From assembly GCA_900473415.1 (NCBI GenBank), contig UCLR01000009.1, positions 124,001 through 188,000 on the forward strand: a DNA stretch of 64,000 nt. The letters are read 5' to 3'. Of this stretch, positions 27,604 to 36,478 are shown one piece after another. Position numbers and translations under genes: made by a program. The notes beneath the pieces are model-generated. The model had not been told where the DNA came from. It saw only the letters and a program-made list of their open reading frames with translations, and made no database searches. Numbering within the stretch: the stretch's first letter is position 1; each line of letters begins with the position of its first letter. The stretch is from Hyphomicrobiales bacterium. Lineage in GTDB: Bacteria > Pseudomonadota > Alphaproteobacteria > Rhizobiales > Beijerinckiaceae.

Positions 27604-28782
27604 TCAGAGCAGTCCGCGCTTCGCCAGATGGCGCATCAGATGCGAGGTGCCGAAGGTCCAGGGTTCGCATTCATCGGTGCGCTTCATCCGATTGGTCAGG
27701 CTGCCGAGCTCCGGCGCGGCGATGGTGACGATGTCGCCATACTTGTGGGTGAAGCCGCCGCCCGGGGCGTCGCGGTCCTTGATCGGCGCGAACATGGTGC
27801 CGAGATAGAGCGCCGCCCCGTCCGGATACTGGTGATGCGGGCCAATCATCTGGGCGGCGAGGTCGGCCGGATCGCGGCTGATCTTCGCGATCGAGGACGA
27901 GCCTTCCAGCGTGAAGCCGTCCTCGCCCTCGACCGTCAGCGTCACGGTGGTGCGGCGGATATGGTCGAGCGTGAAGGCCGCGTCGAAGAAGCGGATGAAG
28001 GGGCCGACCGTCGCGGCGGCGTTGTTGTCCTTCGCCTTGCCGAGCAGCAGGGCCGAGCGGCCCTCGACGTCGCGCAGGTTGACGTCGTTGCCGAGCGTCG
28101 CGCCGACGATGCGGCCGTCGGACGCCACCACGAGCACGACCTCGGGCTCTGGGTTGTTCCAGCTCGAGGCGGGGTGCAGCCCGGCATCGAAGCCCGTGCC
28201 GACCGTCGACATCGGCGGCGCCTTGGTGAAGATCTCCGCATCGGGCCCGATGCCGACCTCGAGATACTGGCTCCAGGCGCCCTGCTTGATCAGCACCTCC
28301 TTGAGATGCATCGCCTCGGGCGAGCCGGGCTTGAGCTTGGAAAGATCGTCACCGATGAGCTTTTCAATTTCGGTTCGGATCGTGGCCGCGGCGGCCGGGT
28401 TGCCGCGGGCCTTCTCTTCGATGACGCGCTCCAGCATCGAGATGGCGAAGGTGACGCCTGCCGCCTTCACCGCTTGAAGGTCGAGAGGGGACAATAGCCA
28501 GGGCTTCTTCGGGTCGCGGGCGTCCACCGGCGTGTTGGCGAGGATGTCGGCGAGCGAGCCGAGCGCCTCGCCCTTGGCGGCACGCAGCGCTGCCGCCGGT
28601 TCGGCGCTCTCGCAGAGGTCGCGGCTCGTCGGGAAGCTCGCGGTGACGTCGACCACCGCGCCGTCACGCACGGCGACCACGGCGGGGCCGCCGAGATCCG
28701 GACGCCAGACACGGCCGGCGAGCACGGCGGCGGAAGCATCCTTCGGCAGGGTCGCGGCAACGGAGAGGTCGAGGCTGGGCAT
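27604..28782 (-). CDS. FAH-family 2-keto-3-deoxy-sugar-acid dehydratase, XylX-like
   Basis: A 392-residue fumarylacetoacetate-hydrolase-fold protein. Segments VKAAGVTFAISMLERVIEE, SQYLEVGIGPDAEIFTK, NNPEPEVVLVV, LGNDVNLRDVEGRSALLL and KAKDNNA match what I recall of Caulobacter XylX, the 2-keto-3-deoxy-xylonate dehydratase of the Weimberg pathway. The metal ligands (Glu-x-Glu in PEPEV, Asp in GNDVN) are present. The start at 28782 (MPSLDLS) gives the family N-terminus. The xylose-type importer lies 5 kb away, but no xylonate dehydratase or ketoglutarate semialdehyde dehydrogenase is seen, so the substrate is inferred. Confidence 0.7.
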   Translation of the reverse strand: MPSLDLSVAATLPKDASAAVLAGRVWRPDLGGPAVVAVRDGAVVDVTASFPTSRDLCESAEPAAALRAAKGEALGSLADILANTPVDARDPKKPWLLSPLDLQAVKAAGVTFAISMLERVIEEKARGNPAAAATIRTEIEKLIGDDLSKLKPGSPEAMHLKEVLIKQGAWSQYLEVGIGPDAEIFTKAPPMSTVGTGFDAGLHPASSWNNPEPEVVLVVASDGRIVGATLGNDVNLRDVEGRSALLLGKAKDNNAAATVGPFIRFFDAAFTLDHIRRTTVTLTVEGEDGFTLEGSSSIAKISRDPADLAAQMIGPHHQYPDGAALYLGTMFAPIKDRDAPGGGFTHKYGDIVTIAAPELGSLTNRMKRTDECEPWTFGTSHLMRHLAKRGLL

Positions 28783-28878
28783 GGCGCAGTCCGGAAAGAG
28801 GATCATCTGGGAGGCGCAGATCAGCCGGTTATGCGCGAATGCGCAAGCCGCTTCGTGACCAAGGTGGGGTTGCGGGAA

Positions 28879-28907
28879 CCGTCATTGATTTGTCATTGAA
28901 ATGTTAC
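28879..28907 (+). promoter_or_regulatory. Pho box upstream of ugpB
   Basis: CCGTCAT-TGAT-TTGTCAT (28879-28896) matches the PhoB consensus CTGTCAT-N4-CTGTCAT in 12 of 14 defined positions. It is followed at the same 11-base spacing by a degenerate third unit, ATGTTAC (28901-28907). It lies 76-104 bases before the ugpB start, the right place for PhoB activation under phosphate starvation. Confidence 0.75.
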
Positions 28908-28982
28908 CTGCGCTTCATGCTAGCTTGCGCACCAACAACAAGAACCGCGGCGGCGTCCGTTCGCGGAGAGGGAGATTTGCCC

Positions 28983-30308
28983 ATGACCATGAAATCGCGC
29001 GTCCTGATGTCGGCCGCGGTCTTCGCGCTCGCCAGCGCCTCGCCTGCCCTCGCACAGACCGAGATCCAGTGGTGGCACGCGCTGACCGGCGCCAATAACG
29101 ACGTCGTCGTCAAGCTCGCCGAGGACTTCAACGCCTCCCAGAAGGACTACAAGGTCGTTCCGGTCTACAAGGGCTCCTATCCCGACACGCTGAACGCCGG
29201 CATCGCCGCCTTCCGGGCTGGCCAGGCGCCGCATATCCTGCAGGTCTTCGAGGTCGGCACCGGCACGATGATGTCGGCTAAGGGTGCCATCAAGCCGGTC
29301 CACCAGCTGATGAAGGATGCGGGCGAGAAGTTCGATCCGAAGGCTTATCTGCCCGCCATCACCGGCTACTATTCGACGGCTAAGGGCGAGATGCTCTCGA
29401 TGCCGTTCAACTCGTCTTCCATGGTGATGTGGTACAACAAGGACGCCTTCCGCAAGGCGGGCCTGAACCCGGATGCGCCGCCGAAGACCTGGCCCGAGGT
29501 GTTCGAGGCCGGCAAGAAGCTCAAGGCTGCCGGCTGGGACAAGTGCGGCTTCACCAATGCCTGGGCGCCCTGGGCGAACATCGAGCAGTTCGGCGCCTGG
29601 CACAACATCCCGCTCTCGACCAAGGTCAACGGGATGGATGGCTTCGATGCCGTGATGAACTTCAACCAGAGCCCGCTCTTCCTGAAGCACTGGACCAATC
29701 TGGCCGAGCTGCAGAAGGACAAAACCTACGACTATTCCGGCCGCACCAACAACGGCGAGGGCCGCTTCACTTCGGGTGAATGCCCGATCATGCTGACCTC
29801 GTCGGGCTTCTTCGGCAACGTCAGGGCCAACGCCAAGTTCGACTGGGCCAATGCCGCGATGCCCTATTATCCCGAGGCCGCCGGCGCACCGCAGAACTCG
29901 ATCATCGGCGGCGCTTCGCTGTGGGTGATGGGCGGCAAGAAGCCCGACGAGTACAAGGGCGTCGCCAAGTTCTTCACCTTCCTCTCCGATGTCGACCGGC
30001 AGGTGAAGCTGCACACCGAGTCAGGCTACCTGCCGATCACCAAGGCGGCCTACGAGAAGGTCAAGGCCTCGGGCTTCTACAAGGACAAGCCCTATCTCGA
30101 GACGCCGATCCTCGAGCTGAACAACAAGGCGCCGACCGACAACTCGAAGGGCCTGCGCTATGGCAGCCTTGTCCAGATCCGCGACATCTGGTCGGAAGAG
30201 CTGGAGGCGGCGCTGAACGGCCAGAAGTCGCCGAAGGCTGCGCTCGACGCGGCTGTCGAGCGCGGTAACCAGATGCTGCGCCAGTTCGAGCGCACCGCGT
30301 CGCGCTGA
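28983..30308 (+). CDS. ugpB: glycerol-3-phosphate ABC transporter substrate-binding protein
   Basis: A 441-residue periplasmic receptor with a signal peptide ending near residue 24 (SPALAQT). The mature start TEIQWWHALTGANNDVV, the YKGSYPDTLNAGIAAFRAG and MPFNSSSMVMWYNKDAFRKAG segments are UgpB hallmarks. The ATG at 28983 follows a GGAGAGGGAGA ribosome site; the frame is open upstream without meaning. A Pho box precedes it and the ugpA, ugpE and ugpC homologues follow, so the assignment is firm; glycerophosphodiesters are likely additional ligands. Confidence 0.95.
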   Translation: MTMKSRVLMSAAVFALASASPALAQTEIQWWHALTGANNDVVVKLAEDFNASQKDYKVVPVYKGSYPDTLNAGIAAFRAGQAPHILQVFEVGTGTMMSAKGAIKPVHQLMKDAGEKFDPKAYLPAITGYYSTAKGEMLSMPFNSSSMVMWYNKDAFRKAGLNPDAPPKTWPEVFEAGKKLKAAGWDKCGFTNAWAPWANIEQFGAWHNIPLSTKVNGMDGFDAVMNFNQSPLFLKHWTNLAELQKDKTYDYSGRTNNGEGRFTSGECPIMLTSSGFFGNVRANAKFDWANAAMPYYPEAAGAPQNSIIGGASLWVMGGKKPDEYKGVAKFFTFLSDVDRQVKLHTESGYLPITKAAYEKVKASGFYKDKPYLETPILELNNKAPTDNSKGLRYGSLVQIRDIWSEELEAALNGQKSPKAALDAAVERGNQMLRQFERTASR

Positions 30309-30331
30309 GCGGCAAGCTCTTGCATCCCTAA

Positions 30332-30363
30332 GGCCATCCCGGACAAATGCGTCCGGGATGGCC
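30332..30363 (+). repeat. perfect 13-bp hairpin between ugpB and ugpA
   Basis: GGCCATCCCGGAC (30332-30344) and GTCCGGGATGGCC (30351-30363) form a perfect stem over AAATGC. There is no T-run, and the operon continues, so this is likely an mRNA-stabilising or partial attenuating stem that keeps the receptor more abundant than the membrane subunits, as malE-malF intergenic stems do. Confidence 0.65.
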
Positions 30364-30383
30364 GTCTCGTTCCAAGGACGTCG

Positions 30384-31265
30384 ATGCAGAAGAACGCTTA
30401 CTTCAAGGGCCTGACGATTCCCTTCCTGCTGCTTCTGCCGCAGCTCGTGATCACGGCCCTGTTCTTCTACTGGCCGGCGAGCCAGGCGGTCTGGCAGAGC
30501 TTCCTGCTGGAGGACGCCTTCGGCACCTCGACCGAGTTCGTCTGGTTCGAGAACTATCAGACCCTCTTCTCCGATCCCGGCTACCTGAGGGCCTTCATCA
30601 ACACGATCGTCTTCTCGACCGCCGTCTGCGTGCTGTCGCTCTCGATCGCGCTTCTGCTCGCGGTGATGGCCGACAGGCAGCTGCGTGGCGGCGAAATCTA
30701 CAAGACGCTGCTGATCTGGCCCTATGCGGTCGCGCCTGCCGTCGCCGGCGTGCTCTGGATCTTCATGTTCGATCCCTCGCTCGGCATGCTCGGGCGCGGG
30801 CTGCTGTCGCTCGGCATCGGCTGGAACCCGCGCCTCAACGGCCATGACGCCATGCTGCTCGTCATCCTCGCCGCGACCTGGAAGCAGATCAGCTACAATT
30901 TCCTGTTCTTCCTCGCCGGCCTGCAGGCGATCCCCAAGAGCGTGATCGAGGCGGCGGTGATCGACGGCGCCCGCCCGATGCGCCGCTTCTGGACCATCGT
31001 CTTCCCGCTGCTCTCGCCGACGACATTCTTCCTGCTCGTCGTCAACATCGTCTACGTCTTCTTCGACACCTTCGGCATCATCGACACGGTGACCGGCGGC
31101 GGCCCCTCGGGCGCCACCGAGACACTGGTCTACAAGGTGTTTGCGGACGGCAAGGGCGGCTCCAATCTCGGCGGCTCGGCGGCGCAGTCCGTCGTGCTTC
31201 TGATCATGGTGATCGGGCTGACGGCGGTGCAGTTCCGCTTCATTGAACGCAAGGTGAGCTACTGA
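30384..31265 (+). CDS. ugpA: glycerol-3-phosphate ABC transporter permease UgpA
   Basis: A 293-residue inner-membrane permease with six helices and the EAA-type coupling loop ([26 protein letters not shown]). The N-terminal [26 protein letters not shown] and [22 protein letters not shown] segments are typical of UgpA. The start lies 75 bases after ugpB, and the stop overlaps the following creatininase-family gene (TGATG). Confidence 0.93.
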   Translation: MQKNAYFKGLTIPFLLLLPQLVITALFFYWPASQAVWQSFLLEDAFGTSTEFVWFENYQTLFSDPGYLRAFINTIVFSTAVCVLSLSIALLLAVMADRQLRGGEIYKTLLIWPYAVAPAVAGVLWIFMFDPSLGMLGRGLLSLGIGWNPRLNGHDAMLLVILAATWKQISYNFLFFLAGLQAIPKSVIEAAVIDGARPMRRFWTIVFPLLSPTTFFLLVVNIVYVFFDTFGIIDTVTGGGPSGATETLVYKVFADGKGGSNLGGSAAQSVVLLIMVIGLTAVQFRFIERKVSY

Positions 31266-32014
31266 TGGCGTCCGTGCTCTGGCAGGACCTGACCGCCGAG
31301 GAACTGCGCTCGAAGGCCGCGCAGGATGCGATCGTCGTCCTTCCGGTCGCTTCGATCGAGCAGCACGGCCCGCACCTGCCGGTCGGCGTCGACACCATCC
31401 TCTGCGGCGGCGTCTGCAAGGCGGCGGCCGAGCGCGCGAGCGATGTCGAGGTCGTGGTCGCGCCGACCCTCTGGTGTGGCATGGCCGAGCATCACATGGC
31501 CTTCGGCGGCACCTTCACCTTCGACATCCCGACCTATCGCGCGGTGCTGCTCGCCTTCCTCAAGAGCATCGAGCGGCACGGCTTCCACCGCGTGCTGATC
31601 GTGAACGGCCATGGCGGCAACATCGCCGCGCTGGCCGCCTTCCTGCCTGACTTCGCCCGCGAGACGCGGCTGCATGTCGAGGCGACGACCTATTTCCACC
31701 TTGCGCAGGACGCGCTCGTCCCCCTGCTGGAGGACCAGAAAGGCGTGCAGCACGCCTGCGAGGTCGAAACCTCGATGATGATGGTGCTGGCGCCGGGCTC
31801 GGTCCGCGAGGATCGTCTGGGTGAGGCCTTCGGCGCCCGCGACGGGTTGCCCGGGCGGCCAACGGTTGCGCGGCACCGCTCCTTCCGGGACATGACCGAG
31901 ACCGGCGTGATCGGCGATGCGCGCCGCGCCACGCTCAAGAAGGGCGAGGCCTGCCTCGACGCCTGCGCTGACGCGCTGGCCGGGCTGCTGCGCGAGATCG
32001 GGAAGGGAATCTGA
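31265..32014 (+). CDS. creatininase-family amidohydrolase within the ugp operon
   Basis: A 249-residue cytosolic protein of the creatinine amidohydrolase family. Metal and catalytic residues are in place: SIEQHGPHLPVGVD (Glu32, His34, Asp43), the NGHGGN loop (about 115-120) and CEVETSMMM (Glu near 169). Relatives cleave creatinine, formamidopyrimidines (ArfB) or the mycofactocin precursor (MftE), so the family alone does not give the substrate. It overlaps ugpA upstream and ugpE downstream by one base each (TGATG twice), so it must be co-translated with the transporter. No transporter role is known for this fold. Confidence 0.88.
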   Translation: MASVLWQDLTAEELRSKAAQDAIVVLPVASIEQHGPHLPVGVDTILCGGVCKAAAERASDVEVVVAPTLWCGMAEHHMAFGGTFTFDIPTYRAVLLAFLKSIERHGFHRVLIVNGHGGNIAALAAFLPDFARETRLHVEATTYFHLAQDALVPLLEDQKGVQHACEVETSMMMVLAPGSVREDRLGEAFGARDGLPGRPTVARHRSFRDMTETGVIGDARRATLKKGEACLDACADALAGLLREIGKGI

Positions 32015-32862
32015 TGGTCGAGGACCGCCGCCTCGGCGATCTGATCGCCTATGTCATCCTGACGATCGGGGTGCTGATCGTCGCCTTCCCGGTCTGGCTG
32101 ACCTTCGTCGCCTCGACCTGGGACGCCGCAACCGTCATCAACGGCCAGATGCCGCTCTATCCCGGCCCCTATTTCTTCGAGAACTACAACCGCATCCTCT
32201 TCATAGGCACCTCGAGCACGACGCGCGAGCCGGTGATCGGGATGATGCTGAATTCCTTCGTCATGGCGATGGCCATCGCGCTGGGGAAGATCTTCATCTC
32301 CGTGCTCTCGGCCTATGCGGTCGTCTATTATCGCTTCCCCTTCCGAATGGCGGCGTTCTGGATCATCTTCATCACGCTGATGCTCCCCGTCGAGGTCCGC
32401 ATTTTCCCGACGTTCAAGATCGTTTCCGATCTGAACATGCTCGACACCTATCAGGGCCTCTCGATCCCGCTGATCGCCTCGGCGACGGGCACGCTGCTCT
32501 TCCGCCAGTTCTTCATGACGGTCCCGGACGAGCTGCTGGAAGCCTCGAAGATCGACGGCGCCGGCCCGTTCAAGTTCTTCAAGGACACGTTGCTGCCGCT
32601 CTCGATCACGACGATCGCGGCGCTCTTCGTGATCCAGTTCATCTATGGCTGGAACCAATATCTCTGGCCGCTCCTGGTGACGACCAAGGACTCGATGCAG
32701 ACCATCGTCATCGCCATCAGGAAAATGATCACCACCGCCGACGCGCTCACCGAATGGCAGCTCGCCATGGCCACCGCCATGCTGGCGATGCTGCCGCCGG
32801 TCTTCGTCGTCATCGCCATGCAGAGGCTCTTCGTGAAGGGCCTGGTCGAAACCGAGAAGTAG
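32014..32862 (+). CDS. ugpE: glycerol-3-phosphate ABC transporter permease UgpE
   Basis: A 282-residue partner permease of UgpA with six helices. [26 protein letters not shown], the long periplasmic [13 protein letters not shown] segment, the coupling loop [26 protein letters not shown] and [19 protein letters not shown] identify it. The ATG lies in the stop of the creatininase-family gene; ugpC follows seven bases later. Confidence 0.93.
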   Translation: MVEDRRLGDLIAYVILTIGVLIVAFPVWLTFVASTWDAATVINGQMPLYPGPYFFENYNRILFIGTSSTTREPVIGMMLNSFVMAMAIALGKIFISVLSAYAVVYYRFPFRMAAFWIIFITLMLPVEVRIFPTFKIVSDLNMLDTYQGLSIPLIASATGTLLFRQFFMTVPDELLEASKIDGAGPFKFFKDTLLPLSITTIAALFVIQFIYGWNQYLWPLLVTTKDSMQTIVIAIRKMITTADALTEWQLAMATAMLAMLPPVFVVIAMQRLFVKGLVETEK

Positions 32863-32869
32863 CCGACGA

Positions 32870-33949
32870 ATGGCCCAGGTCACCCTCAACAACGTCAAGA
32901 AGGTCTATGCCGGCGGCGTCGAAGCCGTGAAGGGCGTCTCCTTCGACATCCCCGATGGCGGTTTCTGCGTGCTCGTCGGCCCTTCCGGTTGCGGCAAGTC
33001 GACCCTGCTCAGGATGGTAGCCGGGCTGGAGACGATCACCTCCGGCGAGGTCGCGATCGGCAGCCGCACCGTCAACCAGGTCGAGCCGGCGGATCGCGAC
33101 ATCGCAATGGTCTTCCAGAACTACGCGCTCTATCCGCATATGAGCGTCTACGACAACATGGCCTATGGCCTGCGCAACCGCGGCACGCCGAAGGACGAGA
33201 TCGAAAAGCGGGTCAGGGAAGCCGCGAAGATCCTCGCCATCGAGGCGCTGCTGGAGCGGCGCCCGCGCCAGCTCTCCGGCGGCCAGCGCCAGCGCGTCGC
33301 CATGGGCCGCGCCATCGTGCGCAAGCCGCAGGTTTTCCTCTTCGACGAGCCGCTCTCGAACCTCGACGCCAAGCTGCGCGTGCAGATGCGCGTCGAAATC
33401 AAAAAGCTGCAGCGCGCGCTCGGCGTCACCGCGATCTACGTCACCCATGACCAGGTCGAGGCGATGACGCTCTCCGACAAGCTCGTGGTGATGAATGCCG
33501 GCGAGGTCGAGCAGATCGGCCTGCCGGCCGATGTCTATCGCAAGCCCGCGAGCAAGTTCGTCGCCACCTTCATCGGCTCGCCGCCGATGAACATCCTGCC
33601 CGGCGCGGTGGACGGCCCCGGCATCGTCGCGCTGGGCGAGACGATCATCGAGGCGCGCGATCTGCGCGAGGATCTGGCGGAGGGCATGCCGGTGGAGATC
33701 GGCCTGCGTCCCGAGGATATCGAGATCGCCTCGGAAGGGCAGGCGGGCTCGCTGCCCTTCGATGTCGAGTTCATCGAGGAACTCGGTGCGACCCAGCTCT
33801 TCCATGGCAAGCTCGCCGGCGAGCCCTTCGTGATGCAGGCAGCGACCGGCGAGGTCGCCGCGCACGAGGGGAGGCTCTGGATCGCGGTCGACCCCGACAA
33901 GGTCCATGTCTTCGATCTGAAGACGGGCGCGCGGCTGGGGAAGGGCTGA
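32870..33949 (+). CDS. ugpC: glycerol-3-phosphate ABC transporter ATPase UgpC
   Basis: A 359-residue MalK-type ATPase: Walker [10 protein letters not shown], signature [14 protein letters not shown], Walker [13 protein letters not shown], switch histidine in VTHDQVEAM, then a C-terminal TOBE regulatory domain ([13 protein letters not shown] onward). It completes the UgpBAEC importer. The gene ends six bases from the convergent VapC-type toxin gene, with no terminator in between. Confidence 0.93.
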   Translation: MAQVTLNNVKKVYAGGVEAVKGVSFDIPDGGFCVLVGPSGCGKSTLLRMVAGLETITSGEVAIGSRTVNQVEPADRDIAMVFQNYALYPHMSVYDNMAYGLRNRGTPKDEIEKRVREAAKILAIEALLERRPRQLSGGQRQRVAMGRAIVRKPQVFLFDEPLSNLDAKLRVQMRVEIKKLQRALGVTAIYVTHDQVEAMTLSDKLVVMNAGEVEQIGLPADVYRKPASKFVATFIGSPPMNILPGAVDGPGIVALGETIIEARDLREDLAEGMPVEIGLRPEDIEIASEGQAGSLPFDVEFIEELGATQLFHGKLAGEPFVMQAATGEVAAHEGRLWIAVDPDKVHVFDLKTGARLGKG

Positions 33950-33955
33950 GCGGCG

Positions 33956-34354
33956 TTACCAGAGGCGTTTGACGGCGAAGCCGTCGAAGAGTGCTTCGTT
34001 CGAAATCAGCGTCATGTCTTCGGATTGGGCTTGCGCAATCAGGAGGCGGTCGAACGGGTCTTTGTGCGCAATGTTCATCTCACCGGCTCGCAGCGCATGC
34101 CGGACGGTGATCGCCAGTTCGACAAAGCCCTGACCAGCGATGATCGCTTCGAATTCCTGCGCAAGCAGCGCCGCATCGGGGAGCTTGCCGATGCGGAATT
34201 TGGTGGCCACCTCCATGGCCGAGGCGGCGCTGACGGCGACGCTGTTGGCCTCGTCGCCGATAGCCTCGCGGGCGCGAACGCTCAGCGCCTCATCGCCGGC
34301 AAGCCACCAGATCAAGGCATGGGTATCGAGCAGCAGCCTCAAGTGAGATTCCAC
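33956..34354 (-). CDS. VapC-type PIN-domain toxin
   Basis: A 132-residue PIN-domain ribonuclease toxin. The acidic site is visible: Asp10 in LLLDTHALIWWL, a Glu in SAMEVATK and the Asp pair in KDPFDRLLIAQA, then the terminal LISNEALFDGF strand. The gene overlaps the end of the antitoxin gene by 16 bases, as usual for co-translated toxin-antitoxin pairs. Likely target is tRNA or another RNA, as for VapC homologues; not predictable here. Confidence 0.9.
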   Translation of the reverse strand: MESHLRLLLDTHALIWWLAGDEALSVRAREAIGDEANSVAVSAASAMEVATKFRIGKLPDAALLAQEFEAIIAGQGFVELAITVRHALRAGEMNIAHKDPFDRLLIAQAQSEDMTLISNEALFDGFAVKRLW

Positions 34355-34572
34355 CCGGCGAGTTCAGACTCGGGCAGGGCGTCGTCGAAGCGCGCGTCGA
34401 TGGCAATCTTGCCCTTGAGAGCTCCGAAGCATCGCTTGCCGAGGGGTGCGACCGGCACGAGGCGCACCACCGGCACGCTGCCGCGGGCGATGACCACGTC
34501 TTCCCCTTCGAGAGCGTCCGCAATCAGCTTGGACAGGCTCGTCTTGGCGTCGTGAACCGAAAACTGGGCCAT
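34339..34572 (-). CDS. Phd/YefM-type antitoxin
   Basis: A 77-residue protein with the Phd-family N-terminal DNA-binding fold (MAQFSVHDAKTSLSKLIADA, then GEDVVIARGSVPVVRLVPV) and a short acidic C-terminus (DDALPESELAGW) that should wrap the toxin. The start at 34572 is chosen for the AAGGAG ribosome site seven bases upstream. It precedes and overlaps the PIN toxin, so the pair should neutralise and autoregulate together. Confidence 0.88.
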   Translation of the reverse strand: MAQFSVHDAKTSLSKLIADALEGEDVVIARGSVPVVRLVPVAPLGKRCFGALKGKIAIDARFDDALPESELAGWNLT

Positions 34573-34580
34573 GCGCATCT

Positions 34581-34604
34581 CCTTAGCTAAGTAGATAGCT
34601 AAGG
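34581..34604 (-). promoter_or_regulatory. palindromic operator of the toxin-antitoxin operon
   Basis: CCTTAGCTA (34581-34589) and TAGCTAAGG (34596-34604) are exact inverted repeats over six bases. The palindrome ends nine bases before the antitoxin start and covers its ribosome site, so binding by the antitoxin or its complex would block expression. It is also markedly AT-richer than its surroundings. Confidence 0.65.
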
Positions 34605-34629
34605 GGTGTGCGGCGGGCAAGAGCTGCGT

Positions 34630-35829
34630 TCAGGCCGCCAGATCGGCCACCAGCGCATCGAGCAGCAGCGCGCCGTCCGGCGTCGCCGCGAGACGCCCGC
34701 CGGTCCGTTCCATCAGCAGCCTCTGCTCGATCAGGCTGCCGACGCGGCTCTTGTTGAGCTCGCGCCCCGCCAGAGCTCGGAACACCGCCGGGTCGATGCC
34801 CTCGACGAGGCGAAGCCCCATCAGCAGATATTCGTCGCCCTGCGCCTCTTCGTTCAGCCGCTCGTCCTCGACCAGCGCATGGCCCTCGGCCTCGACGCGT
34901 TCAAGCCAGATCTCCGGCCGCTTTTCGGTCGAATGCGCCATGCGGCCTTCCGCCGTCACGAGCCTTCCATGGGCGCCGGGGCCGACACCGGCATATTCGC
35001 CATAGTGCCAGTAGACGAGGTTGTGACGGCATTCCGCGCCCGGGCGCGCATGGTTCGAGATCTCGTAGACCGGCAGGCCGTGCTTGGCCGTGATCTCCTG
35101 CGTCGTCTCGTAGAGCGCCGCACCCGCCTCATGGTCGGGAATGGCGAGCTTGCCGGCGCGGAACAGCCGCTCGAAGGCGGTGCCGGGCTCGATGGTGAGC
35201 TGGTAGAGCGAGAGATGCTCGGCCGCATGGCTGATCGCCAGCTCCAGCTCGGCGCGCCACAAGGCCGGCGTCTGTGCCGGCGAGCGGGCATAGATCAGGT
35301 CGAAGGAGTAGCGCTCGAAATGGCGGCGCGCGATCTCGACCGCGGCAAGCGCCTCCTCGGCCGAATGCATCCGCCCGAGCGACTTGAGGTCGGCATCGTT
35401 CAGCGCCTGCACGCCGAGCGAGACGCGGTTGACGCCCGCCGCCCGGAAATCGCTGAAGCGCCCGGCCTCGACGCTGGTCGGATTGGCTTCGAGCGAGACC
35501 TCGCAGTTCGGATCGACAGCCCAATACTCGCCGATGGCATCGAGGATCGCCTCGACTGTACGCCCCTCCATCAGCGACGGCGTGCCGCCGCCGAAGAAGA
35601 TCGAGGAGACCGTTCGTCCCGGCGCCAGCGCGGCGCGATGGGCGATCTCGCGGCGGAAGGCGGCGATGTAGCGGGCCTGGTCCGGCGGCTGCAGCCGGAC
35701 ATGGCTGTTGAAATCGCAATAGGGGCATTTGGCCAGGCAGAAGGGCCAATGCACATAGACGGCGAAGCCCGCATCCGCAGTCGGATGCAGGGCAGATGGC
35801 CGCTCGGAGAGGGCGGCCGGGGCGTTCAC
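34630..35829 (-). CDS. hemW: radical SAM heme chaperone HemW
   Basis: A 399-residue radical-SAM protein related to oxygen-independent coproporphyrinogen oxidase but of the HemW branch, which carries heme to its targets. The 4Fe-4S motif is CLAKCPYC (Cys31, 35, 38), followed by the HemW-type FFGGGTPSL and SLGVQALND segments. It starts with GTG inside the rdgB stop (four-base overlap), the common rdgB-hemW pairing of proteobacteria. Confidence 0.92.
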   Translation of the reverse strand: MNAPAALSERPSALHPTADAGFAVYVHWPFCLAKCPYCDFNSHVRLQPPDQARYIAAFRREIAHRAALAPGRTVSSIFFGGGTPSLMEGRTVEAILDAIGEYWAVDPNCEVSLEANPTSVEAGRFSDFRAAGVNRVSLGVQALNDADLKSLGRMHSAEEALAAVEIARRHFERYSFDLIYARSPAQTPALWRAELELAISHAAEHLSLYQLTIEPGTAFERLFRAGKLAIPDHEAGAALYETTQEITAKHGLPVYEISNHARPGAECRHNLVYWHYGEYAGVGPGAHGRLVTAEGRMAHSTEKRPEIWLERVEAEGHALVEDERLNEEAQGDEYLLMGLRLVEGIDPAVFRALAGRELNKSRVGSLIEQRLLMERTGGRLAATPDGALLLDALVADLAA

Positions 35830-36476
35830 GCCGGCTTCCTCAGGCAGGCTTCGGCGAGCGCCTGGAAGGCCCGCGCCCGGTGCGACAGGGCGGTGTCGCG
35901 ATTGCCCCAGTCGATGCCGTGCTTCTCGGCGCTGCTCATCTCGCCGAAGCTCCGGTCATGCCCGTCGGGCTGAAAGAGCGGATCATAGCCGAAGCCGCCG
36001 AGGCCGCGCGGCGCGTCGATGATCGTGCCGAAGACGCGGCCCTCGAACAGCTCCTCATGGCCGTCCGGCCAGGCGATCACCAGTGCCGAGACGAAATGCG
36101 CCTTGCGCTTGTCTGGCGCGGTCGCGCCGCGCTTCGCAAGCTCGGCCAGCACGCGCGCCATTGCGGGCTTGAAATCCTTGCCGGGGCCGGCCCAGTTCGC
36201 GGAAAACAGGCCGGGCGCCCCGTCGAGCGCATCGACGCAGACGCCGGAATCATCGGCAAGAGCCGGCAGGCCGCTCGCCTTCGCCGCCGCATGCGCCTTG
36301 ATCGCCGCATTCTCCGAGAACATGTAGCCGTCCTCGGCCGGTTCCGGCAGGCCGAGCTCGCCGGCGGAAACCAGCTCGATGCCGTAGGGCTCGAGCAGCT
36401 CGCGCATTTCGCGCAGCTTGCCCTGGTTATGGGTCGCGATGACGACCTTGCCGGAGAGGATGCGGTGCTCGCCCAT
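35826..36476 (-). CDS. rdgB: non-canonical purine NTP pyrophosphatase (RdgB/HAM1)
   Basis: House-cleaning enzyme that hydrolyses XTP, ITP and dITP to monophosphates. The 216-residue protein shows ATHNQGKLREM, FSENAAIKAHAAA, ADDSGVCVDAL with the catalytic aspartates and GGFGYDPLFQPDG. The ATG at 36476 is the family start; it lies two bases after the rph stop. Middle gene of rph-rdgB-hemW, a conserved order in Hyphomicrobiales. Confidence 0.95.
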   Translation of the reverse strand: MGEHRILSGKVVIATHNQGKLREMRELLEPYGIELVSAGELGLPEPAEDGYMFSENAAIKAHAAAKASGLPALADDSGVCVDALDGAPGLFSANWAGPGKDFKPAMARVLAELAKRGATAPDKRKAHFVSALVIAWPDGHEELFEGRVFGTIIDAPRGLGGFGYDPLFQPDGHDRSFGEMSSAEKHGIDWGNRDTALSHRARAFQALAEACLRKPA

Positions 36477-36478
36477 TG

